Assembly: GCA_025359165.1 (NCBI GenBank)
Contig: JANYHG010000025.1
Coordinates: 1-50,358, forward strand
Length of the DNA stretch: 50,358 nucleotides
Direction of reading: 5' to 3'
Origin: Hyphomicrobiaceae bacterium
GTDB lineage: Bacteria; Pseudomonadota; Alphaproteobacteria; Rhizobiales; Hyphomicrobiaceae
Shown here piece by piece: positions 24,972 to 33,742 of the stretch. Both the position numbers and the translations under genes were made by a program. The notes below the pieces were generated by a model. That model was not told the origin of the DNA. It did not search any database and saw nothing but the letters and a program-made list of their open reading frames with translations. The first letter of the stretch is position 1, and each line of letters starts with the position of its first letter.

Positions 24972-25085
24972 GACAAGTTCCTGTACAATTTCCAGGGCAA
25001 TGCACACGTCGCGACAGGTCGTTTACGACAACCATTCGTTCACGACGACCGTGAGTAACCGGTGGCCCGCGCGGCGAGCGCCGAC

Positions 25086-26294
25086 TTAGTACGTCTCGAC
25101 GTGATACCGACCGCTGCCGCGCATGTCGGGCTTGAGCGCACTCCAGTCAAGCCGCTCGGCGCGACAGATGTCGGCGAGTGCCTCGTCGACGCCCGCCTCC
25201 ATGCCACGCAGGCCGCAGATGAACACGTGCGTACTGGCGCTCTTGAGCAAAGTCACGAGTTCAGGTCCGTGCTTGCGCATGCGGTCCTGCACGTATTCCT
25301 TCGGCTGCCCCGGCAATCGCGAGTAAACCAGATGCTTTTCGAGCAGCAATTGCGGCACTTTCTGCAGCGGACCGAAATAGGGCAGTTCCTCTGGCGTGCG
25401 GGCGCCCATATACATGACCAACTTGCCCGCAGCGCCTTCGATCGCCCGCCGCCGACGCTCGGTGAAACCGCGAAACGGTGCCGAGCCGGTGCCGGTACAG
25501 ATCATGATGATGTTGGCGTTGGTATCGTTCGGCATCAGGAATGTCGAACCGAACGGCCCCGTGATCGAGACTTTGTCGCCGACCTTCAGATTGCACATGT
25601 AGGTCGAGCCGACGCCCTGCTCCGCCCGCTTGATGGTCAGCGACAGGTTGTTGCCGTTGCGCTTCTCACCATCGCGCGCGGATGCGACCGAGTAGAGGCG
25701 GATGTCGTGCGGTTTGCCGTCGGCGCGTGTGCCCGGCACAATCACGCCGATCGACTGGCCCTCCAACACTGGAAAAGCTTGCTCGCCGAACCCCAGCACG
25801 ATGTGGCGAATATCGCTTTCGGCACCGGCGGCGGTGATACGGAAGTTGCCCTGAACCGTGGCGACCATCGGCTTAGCGCGGCTGTAGAGATTGACCGAAG
25901 GTTTGGTGGCACTTGCCGGCGCGACGGCTTTACCGCCAGAACCTTTGTGCGCCTCCGCCAACAGCGCACCGACTTCGGCCTCGATCGCCTCGGCCGCAGC
26001 CGTTTCACCGTCGCTCAGTTCGCCCTGCTTTGGCAGTTCGGTCCAGCTGAATTGCTCCGACAACGAATAGACACGCCCCGGTGCCACGGTGCGCCAGTTG
26101 TCGATTGAGCCCGTCGGGCAGGGTGAAATGCAGTCCATGCAGAAATTGCATTTCTCCACGTCGACCACGTAGTTCGTATCGTCGTGCGTGACGGCACCGA
26201 CCGGACACGTCGCCTCGCACGTATTGCAGCGAATGCAGATCTCCGGGTCGATGAGATGCTGCTTTTTGACGGCTGTGGCTTCAGTCGAGGTCAT
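25086..26294 (-). CDS. boxA: benzoyl-CoA 2,3-epoxidase reductase subunit BoxA
   Basis: BoxA passes electrons from NADPH through FAD and Fe-S clusters to the BoxB epoxidase. The 402-residue product begins with a 2[4Fe-4S] ferredoxin domain (Cys20, 23, 26, 30 and Cys49, 52, 55, 59). An acidic, Ala-rich linker follows, then a ferredoxin-NADP reductase domain with RLYSVAS for FAD, MICTGTGSAPFRGF for the nicotinamide site and a C-terminal YHVETY. All eight cluster cysteines are present. The start codon lies directly after a TAG that closes a three-codon ATG-AGC-CCT micro-frame, made by a 12-nt tandem duplication at 26291-26312. Confidence 0.95.
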   Translation of the reverse strand: MTSTEATAVKKQHLIDPEICIRCNTCEATCPVGAVTHDDTNYVVDVEKCNFCMDCISPCPTGSIDNWRTVAPGRVYSLSEQFSWTELPKQGELSDGETAAAEAIEAEVGALLAEAHKGSGGKAVAPASATKPSVNLYSRAKPMVATVQGNFRITAAGAESDIRHIVLGFGEQAFPVLEGQSIGVIVPGTRADGKPHDIRLYSVASARDGEKRNGNNLSLTIKRAEQGVGSTYMCNLKVGDKVSITGPFGSTFLMPNDTNANIIMICTGTGSAPFRGFTERRRRAIEGAAGKLVMYMGARTPEELPYFGPLQKVPQLLLEKHLVYSRLPGQPKEYVQDRMRKHGPELVTLLKSASTHVFICGLRGMEAGVDEALADICRAERLDWSALKPDMRGSGRYHVETY

Positions 26295-26324
26295 CTAAGG
26301 GCTCATCTAAGGCGATTGCTGTTG

Positions 26325-28022
26325 TCACTTCCGGCACTCGAAGCTCGCAGCCTGAGCGACGTCGCCGGCTTTGTAGTGCGGCCAAGCCGGCCATTCGCAC
26401 AACGGTCGCGCGCGCAGCACCGCAAACGGTGGCTCCAATGACTGCTCGGCCAGTTCGAGATCGGCAGGCGCTTTGCCCTTTTCGACCCAATCCACCAGCG
26501 TCGCGAGCATGTCGACATTGGCGGGTGCACCGCTGCCGACGTGATCGACACCGGGTGCGATGAACAGCCGAATGAAACTATCAGCGTCGCTTTTGCCGAA
26601 CTTCTGCACGACCGATTCATAATAGTTGATGCCCGCATAGGGGCTTTGCGCGTAGTCCGCCATATGCTCCAGCATGATCAATTTCCCGCCGCGCGCCTTG
26701 AACCCTGACAGATCTGGATTGGTTGAATCCATAAGCGCCGAGACAGCCTTCACCCGATCGGCGAAGTCTTCCGGCTTGTATTTCGCCACCTCGAAATTTG
26801 CGTCGCGCGCAAACACGTAGCGCAGCGCGCCGTTTCCAAAAAACCATACGATGCCGTTGCTCGGTGTCGGCGGCGTTGCCGGTGCCGTCGTGCCAAGCCA
26901 CCAAGCGCGCCAGCCTCCGGTCGGACCGAACGCGGCCGTCGCTTCGCCAGACACGCCCCAGCCGGGATACTCGGTCATGCCGTTGGCGAGTGCGAACGAA
27001 AATTTGTAAGGAGCGTGCAGCGTCTGAACCGCCTTGACCTGCGCCGGCGACAGACACTGCGTCGCTACCTGTCCCGCAGTGCAACTAAGCTTGGTTACAT
27101 CGAACTTGGCGCGGCAGCTGACCGGATCAGACACGATTCCGTCCGCTGCGCCGTCACCGCTGTCGCACGCTGCCAGCACGGCATCCGCCACAACTTTGAC
27201 CTGCGGCGCGTCGAGCCACGCATCACCCATCGTCGCCGTGCCACCACGCGCGCTCGCATGGATGAGACCGGTCCAGTTGATCACCGGCACACGCGCGAAG
27301 ATACCGTCGTAATCCGTAGGATACCGCTGTGCCATCGTCATGCCTTCGCGGCCACCTTCGGAACTACCGAAGTAATAGACCTTGTCGGGTGCGCGACCGT
27401 AAGCGCGCTGCACGACAGTCGCCATCACGTCGCGCACTTTTTTATACGATGCGTGAGCGAAGTTCGCGAACGCTTCGTCGTTCAACGCAAAGGCCTGGAT
27501 CGCTGGCGTCACGCCGTGACCGGAGTCGGTGCCGAACGACACGAACCCCTGTGCGAGTGGTGACGGCTTGTCGAAGCGAGCGGCAGGTACGAGGCCGAGT
27601 CCGGTGATGACGGTGCCGTTGAACCCTCCGCCGCCATATTGGACGGCGCGCCCATTCCAGTCGACCGGCAGGTTGATCTGAAACTTGATCGGCGGCGCGA
27701 TCGGATCGATGGGGTCGATCGCACCCGTCAGCCTGCAATGATCGGGCGTTGCCGGCGTGATCCGCGCAGCGGGGGTCGGCCCTTTGTCGGCGACCGCAAG
27801 CGGCGCGCCGGGCGACAAAGTTGCATTCTCGATGCGCGCCGCCCCACTCGGGATGCCGATGGCAGCGGCTGGAACCGCCATCCCGGCAAGCGCGCTGCAG
27901 GCCGCAGCCGCATCGGCACCCAGTTTAGTCTGTGCCTGCACCGCCGTCGCTGTTTCCACCAACGCGACACTCGCGGTCACTGCAACAACAATGGTTGCAG
28001 CGCTCCAACTCGGTCTGAACAC
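26325..28022 (-). CDS. tannase/feruloyl-esterase family alpha/beta hydrolase, secreted
   Basis: The 565-residue product has a signal peptide (AATIVVAVTASVALVETATAVQAQ), then a tannase-family hydrolase: GGGFNGTVITG near the oxyanion region, nucleophile Ser221 in GSSEGG, and the His494 region in APGVDHVG. Family members split ester bonds of aromatic acids such as gallate or ferulate. Known tannases carry a Cys just before Ser and one just after His that form a disulfide. Here Gly and Val occupy both places, so this branch lacks it. The GTG at 28022 follows GAGGAGGGG and is preferred to the frame start at 28145, which overlaps boxB. It lies between boxB and boxA, so it may release benzoate or a similar acid from esters. 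Confidence 0.82.
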   Translation of the reverse strand: MFRPSWSAATIVVAVTASVALVETATAVQAQTKLGADAAAACSALAGMAVPAAAIGIPSGAARIENATLSPGAPLAVADKGPTPAARITPATPDHCRLTGAIDPIDPIAPPIKFQINLPVDWNGRAVQYGGGGFNGTVITGLGLVPAARFDKPSPLAQGFVSFGTDSGHGVTPAIQAFALNDEAFANFAHASYKKVRDVMATVVQRAYGRAPDKVYYFGSSEGGREGMTMAQRYPTDYDGIFARVPVINWTGLIHASARGGTATMGDAWLDAPQVKVVADAVLAACDSGDGAADGIVSDPVSCRAKFDVTKLSCTAGQVATQCLSPAQVKAVQTLHAPYKFSFALANGMTEYPGWGVSGEATAAFGPTGGWRAWWLGTTAPATPPTPSNGIVWFFGNGALRYVFARDANFEVAKYKPEDFADRVKAVSALMDSTNPDLSGFKARGGKLIMLEHMADYAQSPYAGINYYESVVQKFGKSDADSFIRLFIAPGVDHVGSGAPANVDMLATLVDWVEKGKAPADLELAEQSLEPPFAVLRARPLCEWPAWPHYKAGDVAQAASFECRK

Positions 28023-28107
28023 GCCTGTCCCCTCCTCGGTTTTGTCTTGCTGGACAACATCACAAAACCCCGACGCCGGAAACCTCTCGGCTCCCGGCGG
28101 CGTCGTC

Positions 28108-29571
28108 TCACGCCCTGTGGATTTTAACGTATTCGAAATCGCCACCTTTGTTGTCGATGCCGACCTTAGGCGCCGCGATCCAGTTGGCGTACTTGCCGCG
28201 TTCCCAGCAAGGCACCATCAAGCTCTCGATGAACGCACCATCGTCGAGCGATGGGATCCACTGATCCCGCATTTGCGCCCACTGCGTCTCGGTCAGCACT
28301 TTGCCATCGGGCGTGGCGTGTACGCCTTTGAATTCCCCGACATGGCGATGGAATGCAACGGAGGGCAGCGTCAACGCGAACTTGATGCCCGCCTTCTCCA
28401 TCACCTTGTTCCAGCGGTTTACGCCGCCCTGGCAATCTTTCACGTAATCGTCGCGCAGGCGCATGTTGAGCGCGGTCAGCGCGGGCTCTTCGACCATGCG
28501 GATCTGGCCATCGATGAACTTGAGCACCGGATAGGTCGCCGACGTCAGCGCGTGATCGTCGTCGATCTTGGTCTCCATGTATCGACCCTTGAGGCCGCCG
28601 TTGTAGAAGTTCGCGGCGTTGGTCGAGACCTCCGAACCGAATAGATCCAGCGACAGCGAGAAGTGCAGGTTGGCCTTCTTCTGAATGGTCGGCAGATCGA
28701 TGACGCCGAGCGCACGAACCCGATTGATGTCGTGCGGATCGTCAATCCCCGCCGCCTTCATCGCCTCGCAGGTGCGTTCGATGACGCGACCGACCCCGGT
28801 CTCACCGACAAACATATGATGCGCTTCTTCGGTCAACATGAAACGGCACGTGCGCGACATCGGGTCGAAGCCTGATTGCGCCAGACTTTCGAGCTGCATC
28901 TTGCCGTCGCGGTCAGTGAAGAACGTAAACATGAACAGCGACAGCCAGTCCGGCGTCGTCTCGTTGAACGCACCGAGCATGCGCGGTTTGTCGTCGTCGC
29001 CGGAGCGGCGTTGCAGCAAACCTTCGGCTTCCTCGCGGCCATCCTTGCCGAAGTATTTCTGCAGCAGGTACACCATCGCCCACAGATGCCGGCCTTCCTC
29101 GACGTTGATCTGGAACAGGTTCCGCATGTCATAGAGTGACGGCGCGGTTTTGCCGAGATGACGTTGCTGTTCGACCGAGGCCGGTTCGGTGTCGCCTTGC
29201 ACGACGATCAGTCGCCGCAGGTTGGCACGGTATTCACCCGGCACTTCCTGCCAGGCTTTTTCGCCTTTGTGCGCGCCGAAATTCACCTGCCGCGTATCGT
29301 CCTGTGGCGCTAAAAGAATACCCCAGCGATATTCAGGCATTTTGACATAGTCGAATTTAGCCCAGCCCTTGGGGTCGATCGAAATGGCCGTACGCAAATA
29401 GACGTCCGACGTCTGGAAGCCCTCGGGACCCATCGTCATCCACCAGTCGATATAGCCGGGATGCCACTGCTCAAGCGCTTTGAGCACGCGCTGGTCGTCC
29501 GCCAGATTGACGTTGTTGGGGATTTTTGTCGTGTAGTCGACGGCACCTGCCGGCATGGGGGATGTGGTCAT
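28108..29571 (-). CDS. boxB: benzoyl-CoA 2,3-epoxidase oxygenase subunit BoxB
   Basis: This diiron oxygenase forms 2,3-epoxybenzoyl-CoA using electrons from BoxA. The 487-residue product has the two ExxH diiron motifs: EEGRH at 158-162 and EEAHH at 248-252. Other conserved stretches are the N-terminal IPNNVNLADDQRVLKALEQWHPGYIDWW and FQTSDVYLRTAISID. It is slightly longer than Azoarcus BoxB (about 473). The ATG at 29571 follows AAAGGG at an 8-nt spacing, and a GTG at 29580 is the alternative. It sits 65 nt after the DUF305 gene. Confidence 0.95.
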   Translation of the reverse strand: MTTSPMPAGAVDYTTKIPNNVNLADDQRVLKALEQWHPGYIDWWMTMGPEGFQTSDVYLRTAISIDPKGWAKFDYVKMPEYRWGILLAPQDDTRQVNFGAHKGEKAWQEVPGEYRANLRRLIVVQGDTEPASVEQQRHLGKTAPSLYDMRNLFQINVEEGRHLWAMVYLLQKYFGKDGREEAEGLLQRRSGDDDKPRMLGAFNETTPDWLSLFMFTFFTDRDGKMQLESLAQSGFDPMSRTCRFMLTEEAHHMFVGETGVGRVIERTCEAMKAAGIDDPHDINRVRALGVIDLPTIQKKANLHFSLSLDLFGSEVSTNAANFYNGGLKGRYMETKIDDDHALTSATYPVLKFIDGQIRMVEEPALTALNMRLRDDYVKDCQGGVNRWNKVMEKAGIKFALTLPSVAFHRHVGEFKGVHATPDGKVLTETQWAQMRDQWIPSLDDGAFIESLMVPCWERGKYANWIAAPKVGIDNKGGDFEYVKIHRA

Positions 29572-29636
29572 TGCGTGCACCCTTTCAACTGATGTCGCAT
29601 CTGGAGTTTCTTGTCGTCACCGAATAGAAATTATCG

Positions 29637-30158
29637 CTATTCCTGATCACCCGATTTTTTTGCCGCATCGAGCGTTGACGGATTGCGACGCAACCACGCC
29701 GGCATGTTCTTTTCTTCGACGCCTTGTTCTCGGGCTTTGAGCCACTTCTCCATGAAGCGGATTTCGCGGCGCTGCGACGCGATGATGCCGCCCGCGAGAC
29801 GGCGCAGCCTCGGATTGGTGCTGTATTTCAGCAGGATTTCCGCCTGATCGATGGCACCCTGATGATGCGGGATCATGCCACGTACGAAGTCGACATCGAC
29901 GTCATTGGTGTAATCCGACGACATGTCCTTGTGCATCTTCATCGCAGCCGCCTCGAAGGCTTTCGAGGCGTCGGTTGCAGCGCCGCCGGCTTTCGGAATT
30001 CCCGCTGGCGAAGGCACAGTATTTTGTTGACCTGCGGCTGGACTATGCTGATGCGCCGGAGCGGGCGCACTCTGCGCCAGCACTGCGGTGGTTTGTAACC
30101 CCGCGACGATCGCATATCCCGCAACCACGTGACGCAAACCGATGCCGATAAATGCCAT
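29637..30158 (-). CDS. secreted DUF305 protein
   Basis: The 173-residue product has a signal peptide (HVVAGYAIVAGLQTTAVLAQS), a His/Pro/Ala-rich spacer (APAHQHSP) and one DUF305 domain. The domain shows KMHKDM, DVDFVRGMIPHHQGAIDQAEILLKY near 88-112 and REIRFMEKWLK. DUF305 proteins are small periplasmic helical, ferritin-like proteins often linked to copper. The His-His and Met residues here could bind metal. The ATG at 30158 follows GGGAA. It lies inside the box gene row, between boxC and boxB, an unusual place. A role in supplying or guarding metal for BoxB is only speculation. Confidence 0.85.
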   Translation of the reverse strand: MAFIGIGLRHVVAGYAIVAGLQTTAVLAQSAPAPAHQHSPAAGQQNTVPSPAGIPKAGGAATDASKAFEAAAMKMHKDMSSDYTNDVDVDFVRGMIPHHQGAIDQAEILLKYSTNPRLRRLAGGIIASQRREIRFMEKWLKAREQGVEEKNMPAWLRRNPSTLDAAKKSGDQE

Positions 30159-30212
30159 GAAATTTCCCGTCTTGATTTCGCTGTCGTCGCGACAGCTGCA
30201 GGCCGCAGCGCG

Positions 30213-31889
30213 TCACACCCGCTCAGGATTGAAGTCCGCTTTCACACCGGTGCCATAGCGTTTGAGTGCACCATCGGCACCAACCGCGTTGGGACGTTGA
30301 AAGATCCAGTTTTGCCACGCTGTAAGACGACCAAAAATCTTGGTCTCCATCGTCTCTGGTCCAGGGAAGCGCAAATTTGCCTCCATGCCTGTCAGTCCGT
30401 CGGCCGAGAAGCTTTTGCGCTCTTCGAGGAAGATCCGCACTTCATCGTCCCAGTCGATTTCGTCGAAGGCGGTCGTGACCAGTCCCAGATCTTCGCAAGT
30501 GCCCGCATCGAGCGTTTTGCCGACCATTTTCTGCGCCGCTCCGACACTCTCGGGCTCGCCCAGAAAGCGTGTCGCGAGCCGCGTCAGGCCGTTACTCATT
30601 GGGTACACCCCGAAATTTTGCGCCGAAAGCATCAGCGAAGCAACGCCTCGGTTATCGCCCTTGCGCGTACCCTGGAACATGAAGCTGCGGTCACAAGCGA
30701 AGACGATTTCTGCAAGCGTTCCGGCGAAACAAGAGCCGGGCTCGATCGTCGCCACCAGCGACCGCGACGTGACATCGATGCGCTTCAGCACACGCTTCCA
30801 GTAGTTACGGATTTCGAGCGCCAACCAATCGTTGGACAGCGCGCCGAGGAACGCATCGAATGCCAGCACCCGGCCCGCATCACCTTCCGACTTGAAGACC
30901 AGCGTACCCATTTCCAACTCGTTCAATCGGAGCTCGAGAATCGCATCGTCGAGTTCACGGGCGACACGCAGCGGCCAGAACTGGTCGCCGAGCGCATGCA
31001 TGGCCGCCGCATCGTCCGGCGGCGCGGCTTCGGGTCCACGTACGGTGATCGTCGCACGGCGCCCCACCCGGTCGATGGCCACGCCGACCGAACTGTAAGT
31101 GATCGCATCGGCACCGATGTCACGCGCGAGAGGCGTCAGCGCAATGCCTTTGGATACCTCGGGCTTTTTAACACTGGCCGCCAGCTTCGCGACCATCGCC
31201 GCCACCTCGGCATCGAACTTCGAATTTGTTGCCACACGATCTACGAGCCGCCAATCGACCGCCCGCTTGCCTTTGACGCCTTCTTCGGTTGTGCAGAATG
31301 CATCGCACAGGTCGCGGCGAACTTTACACTTGTCGGTGATGCGCGTCAGTCCACCGGTCCCCGGGAGCACGGCCAGCAGAGGAATTTCCGGCAGCGACAC
31401 CGATGAATTGCCGTCGTCGGCGAGGATGATCTCGTCACAGGCCAACGCCAATTCATAGCCGCCGCCTGCCGCAGTGCCCCGCACGGCGCAGAGAAATTTC
31501 TGGCCGGAATTTTCCGAGCTGTCCTCGATGCCGTTGCGGGTCTCGTTGGTGAACTTGCAAAAATTGACTTTGTGGCTGTGCGCCGATCCGGCGAGCATGC
31601 GAATATTTGCACCGGCGCAGAACACCTTGTCCTTACCCGACTTCATCACCACGACTTTGACTTGCGGATACTCAAAGCGTAGTCGCTGCACAGCGTCGGC
31701 GAGTTCGATGTCGACGCCGAGGTCATAGGAATTGAGCTTCAACTGATAGCCGTCGAACAGACCGGCATTCTCGTCAATATCCATGATGAGTTCGGCCGTC
31801 GCGCCGTCAGGTTTCAATTTCCAATGCCGGTAACGCGAAGGCTCGGTCTGAAAATCGATGCGCTTTTTTGCAGCAATAGGGGCGGCCAT
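30213..31889 (-). CDS. boxC: benzoyl-CoA-dihydrodiol lyase BoxC
   Basis: BoxC opens the ring of 2,3-epoxybenzoyl-CoA hydrolytically to 3,4-dehydroadipyl-CoA semialdehyde and formate. The 558-residue product consists of two crotonase-like halves. The first has FCAGANIRMLAGSAHSHKVNFCKFTNETRNGIED and CAVRGTAAGGGYELALACDEIILADD; the second has GSCFAGTLAEIVFACDRSFMFQG. The length is normal for BoxC. The ATG at 31889 follows GGAGA at a 6-nt spacing, and the longer frame to 31943 crosses the operator region. Two TGCA-type sites lie just upstream. Confidence 0.95.
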   Translation of the reverse strand: MAAPIAAKKRIDFQTEPSRYRHWKLKPDGATAELIMDIDENAGLFDGYQLKLNSYDLGVDIELADAVQRLRFEYPQVKVVVMKSGKDKVFCAGANIRMLAGSAHSHKVNFCKFTNETRNGIEDSSENSGQKFLCAVRGTAAGGGYELALACDEIILADDGNSSVSLPEIPLLAVLPGTGGLTRITDKCKVRRDLCDAFCTTEEGVKGKRAVDWRLVDRVATNSKFDAEVAAMVAKLAASVKKPEVSKGIALTPLARDIGADAITYSSVGVAIDRVGRRATITVRGPEAAPPDDAAAMHALGDQFWPLRVARELDDAILELRLNELEMGTLVFKSEGDAGRVLAFDAFLGALSNDWLALEIRNYWKRVLKRIDVTSRSLVATIEPGSCFAGTLAEIVFACDRSFMFQGTRKGDNRGVASLMLSAQNFGVYPMSNGLTRLATRFLGEPESVGAAQKMVGKTLDAGTCEDLGLVTTAFDEIDWDDEVRIFLEERKSFSADGLTGMEANLRFPGPETMETKIFGRLTAWQNWIFQRPNAVGADGALKRYGTGVKADFNPERV

Positions 31890-31948
31890 CCAAGGTCTCC
31901 GTGAGCAAAAGCTGATCCCAAGTTCGAACAACGCAGGCAGCAATAAAA

Positions 31949-31962
31949 TGCATAATTACGCA
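31949..31962. promoter_or_regulatory. second BoxR-like half-matching operator
   Basis: TGCATAATTACGCA has the TGCA-N6-TGCA layout with one change (CGCA in the right half). It is 28 nt from the perfect copy and about 60 nt upstream of boxC. Confidence 0.5.
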
Positions 31963-31989
31963 TAGCAAAGCTTTTGATGGGCGTCAAAT

Positions 31990-32003
31990 TGCATTATATT
32001 GCA
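31990..32003. promoter_or_regulatory. BoxR/BzdR-type operator TGCA-N6-TGCA
   Basis: TGCATTATATTGCA fits the TGCA-N6-TGCA palindrome bound by BzdR and its paralogue BoxR in Azoarcus/Aromatoleum. These regulators are released by benzoyl-CoA. The site lies in the AT-rich gap between the bclA stop and the boxC start, where a promoter for boxC onwards is expected. The regulator gene itself is not in the window. Confidence 0.6.
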
Positions 32004-32022
32004 TAATTCATCGCAAAAGGCA

Positions 32023-33564
32023 TCATGTCCGCAGTTTGTAGCGCTGGATTTTCCCAGTGGCCGTTTTCGGCAGCGCATCCACCACTTCCACCCAGCGCGG
32101 ATATTTCCACGCCCCTGCCTTGGCCTTGACGTGGTCTTTGAGACTGCTGAGCGTGTCGGCGTCAGCCACCGCACCGGGCTTCAACACAACAATCGCGCGC
32201 GGCTTGATCAGACCATCCTGATCCTCTTTGGGAACGACGGCAGCTTCGAGAACGGCCGGATGCGAAATCAAGGCGCTTTCCACCTCGAACGGCGACACCC
32301 AGATGCCGGAGACTTTGAACATGTCGTCTGTGCGGCCCTGATAGGTGAAGTAGCCATCGGCATCGCGAACGTACTTGTCACCCGAGCGCGTCCAGCCGCC
32401 TTCAAACGTCGAGCGGCTCTTAGCCCGCTGGTTCCAGTAACCGTCAGCCGCACTTGGACCAGAAACCAGCAACTCGCCGACCTCCCCGTCGGCGACATCA
32501 CCGCCCACCTCGTCGACCAGCCTCACGTTGTATCCGGGCACCGGCTTGCCGCTGGTGCCATAGCGAACCGCACCGGGAACGTTCGAGACGAAAATGTGCA
32601 GCATTTCGGTCGAGCCGATACCGTCGAGAATTTCGACGCCGAACTTTTCCTGCCATGCTTTGCCGACTTCTGCCGGCAACGCTTCGCCAGCCGAAATACA
32701 TTGCCGCAGCCGTTGCGACGACGCATCGCGCGAACTAGCAGGATGGCTCAGCAAGGCCGCATAAAGCGTCGGCACACCGCCGAAGATCGTCGGCTGATGT
32801 TGCTTCAGCGTGCGAAAAACGCTTTCCGGTGTGGGCCGCTCCGGCAGCAGGATCGTCGTCGCCCCCACAGACAACGGAAAGCTCATCGCATTGCCGAGTC
32901 CATACGCAAAAAAGATCTTCGCGGCCGAAAACATCACATCGTCCTCGGTTATCCCCAGCACCCCTTGACCGTAGAGGCGTGCGGTGTCCATCAGGCTCGT
33001 GTGGACGTGGCGCGTGCCTTTCGGCATCCCCGTCGAACCCGAAGAGTAGAGCCAGAACGCCACTTCGTCGGCACAGGTGTCGGCGGGTTTTGCGACCGGC
33101 GACTGCAGCGCCAGCTCGTCGCGAAAACTCAGTGCGAAAGGCGGAGCAGTGCCTCCCGCGACGAAGATATGCTTCAGAAATGGCAGCTGACCTAAGATCG
33201 GCTTGATCACCTCGACCAGCGACGCCGACACGACAATAGCTTGCGCGCGGCTATCGTCGAGCACGTAGGCGTACTGTTCAACCGTAAGCAGCGTATTCAA
33301 CGCGACGGGCACGATTCCAGCTTTGATAGCTCCCCAAAAAGCCGGCGGGTAGTCGACAGTATCCTGCAGCAACAGGGCGACGCGATGCTCGCGCTGAATG
33401 CCGTAGGTCTGTAGCAGATTGGCGACCCGGTTGGTGCGGTCGGCAAGTGCCGCGTACGATAGCGTTTCGGAAGCATCGACAAAGGCAGCTTTTTCGCCTC
33501 GTCCGGCCGCGAGATGTGCGTCGATCATGTCAGTCGAGGCATTGTAGATCCGCGGATAAGCCAT
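32023..33564 (-). CDS. bclA: benzoate-CoA ligase
   Basis: This cytoplasmic enzyme joins benzoate to CoA with ATP, the entry step of the box pathway. The 513-residue product is an ANL-superfamily ligase with the P-loop YSSGSTGMPKG at 173-183, the A5 motif DGIGSTEMLHIF, TRSGDKYVRDADGYFTYQGRTDDMFKVSG, and the catalytic Lys505 in PKTATGKIQR. The KIFFAYGLGNAMSFPLSVGA and IGSTEMLHIFVSNVPGAVRYGTSGKPVPGY stretches are typical of the benzoate-CoA ligase family. It is first in the minus-strand row bclA-boxC-DUF305-boxB-esterase-boxA-VOC. Confidence 0.93.
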   Translation of the reverse strand: MAYPRIYNASTDMIDAHLAAGRGEKAAFVDASETLSYAALADRTNRVANLLQTYGIQREHRVALLLQDTVDYPPAFWGAIKAGIVPVALNTLLTVEQYAYVLDDSRAQAIVVSASLVEVIKPILGQLPFLKHIFVAGGTAPPFALSFRDELALQSPVAKPADTCADEVAFWLYSSGSTGMPKGTRHVHTSLMDTARLYGQGVLGITEDDVMFSAAKIFFAYGLGNAMSFPLSVGATTILLPERPTPESVFRTLKQHQPTIFGGVPTLYAALLSHPASSRDASSQRLRQCISAGEALPAEVGKAWQEKFGVEILDGIGSTEMLHIFVSNVPGAVRYGTSGKPVPGYNVRLVDEVGGDVADGEVGELLVSGPSAADGYWNQRAKSRSTFEGGWTRSGDKYVRDADGYFTYQGRTDDMFKVSGIWVSPFEVESALISHPAVLEAAVVPKEDQDGLIKPRAIVVLKPGAVADADTLSSLKDHVKAKAGAWKYPRWVEVVDALPKTATGKIQRYKLRT

Positions 33565-33609
33565 AACAAAACCCCAAGCTGCAAGCGATCGTCGACAGGA
33601 CGCATGCTA

Positions 33610-33628
33610 CGCAACAATATCGGTTGCG
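33610..33628. promoter_or_regulatory. palindrome CGCAAC-N7-GTTGCG between bclA and aminotransferase genes
   Basis: A perfect 6-bp inverted repeat with a 7-nt spacer lies 46 nt upstream of bclA and about 115 nt upstream of the divergent aminotransferase gene. The size and spacing suit a dimeric repressor such as a MarR- or GntR-type protein. The regulator is unknown. Confidence 0.45.
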
Positions 33629-33742
33629 ACAATTCAACTCTCGGCATGTGCCATCGCCAGACCCGCCACTGCGCGCGGCTTGCGTCCTGCACACACTGGC
33701 ATAGTGTGGTGAGAGAACACTCACATGTCGCGAGGATCATCG

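Noticed and set aside
30213-31943. Longer start for boxC at 31943
   Set aside because: It would cross the TGCA operator region, and the ATG at 31889 has GGAGA and gives the normal BoxC length.
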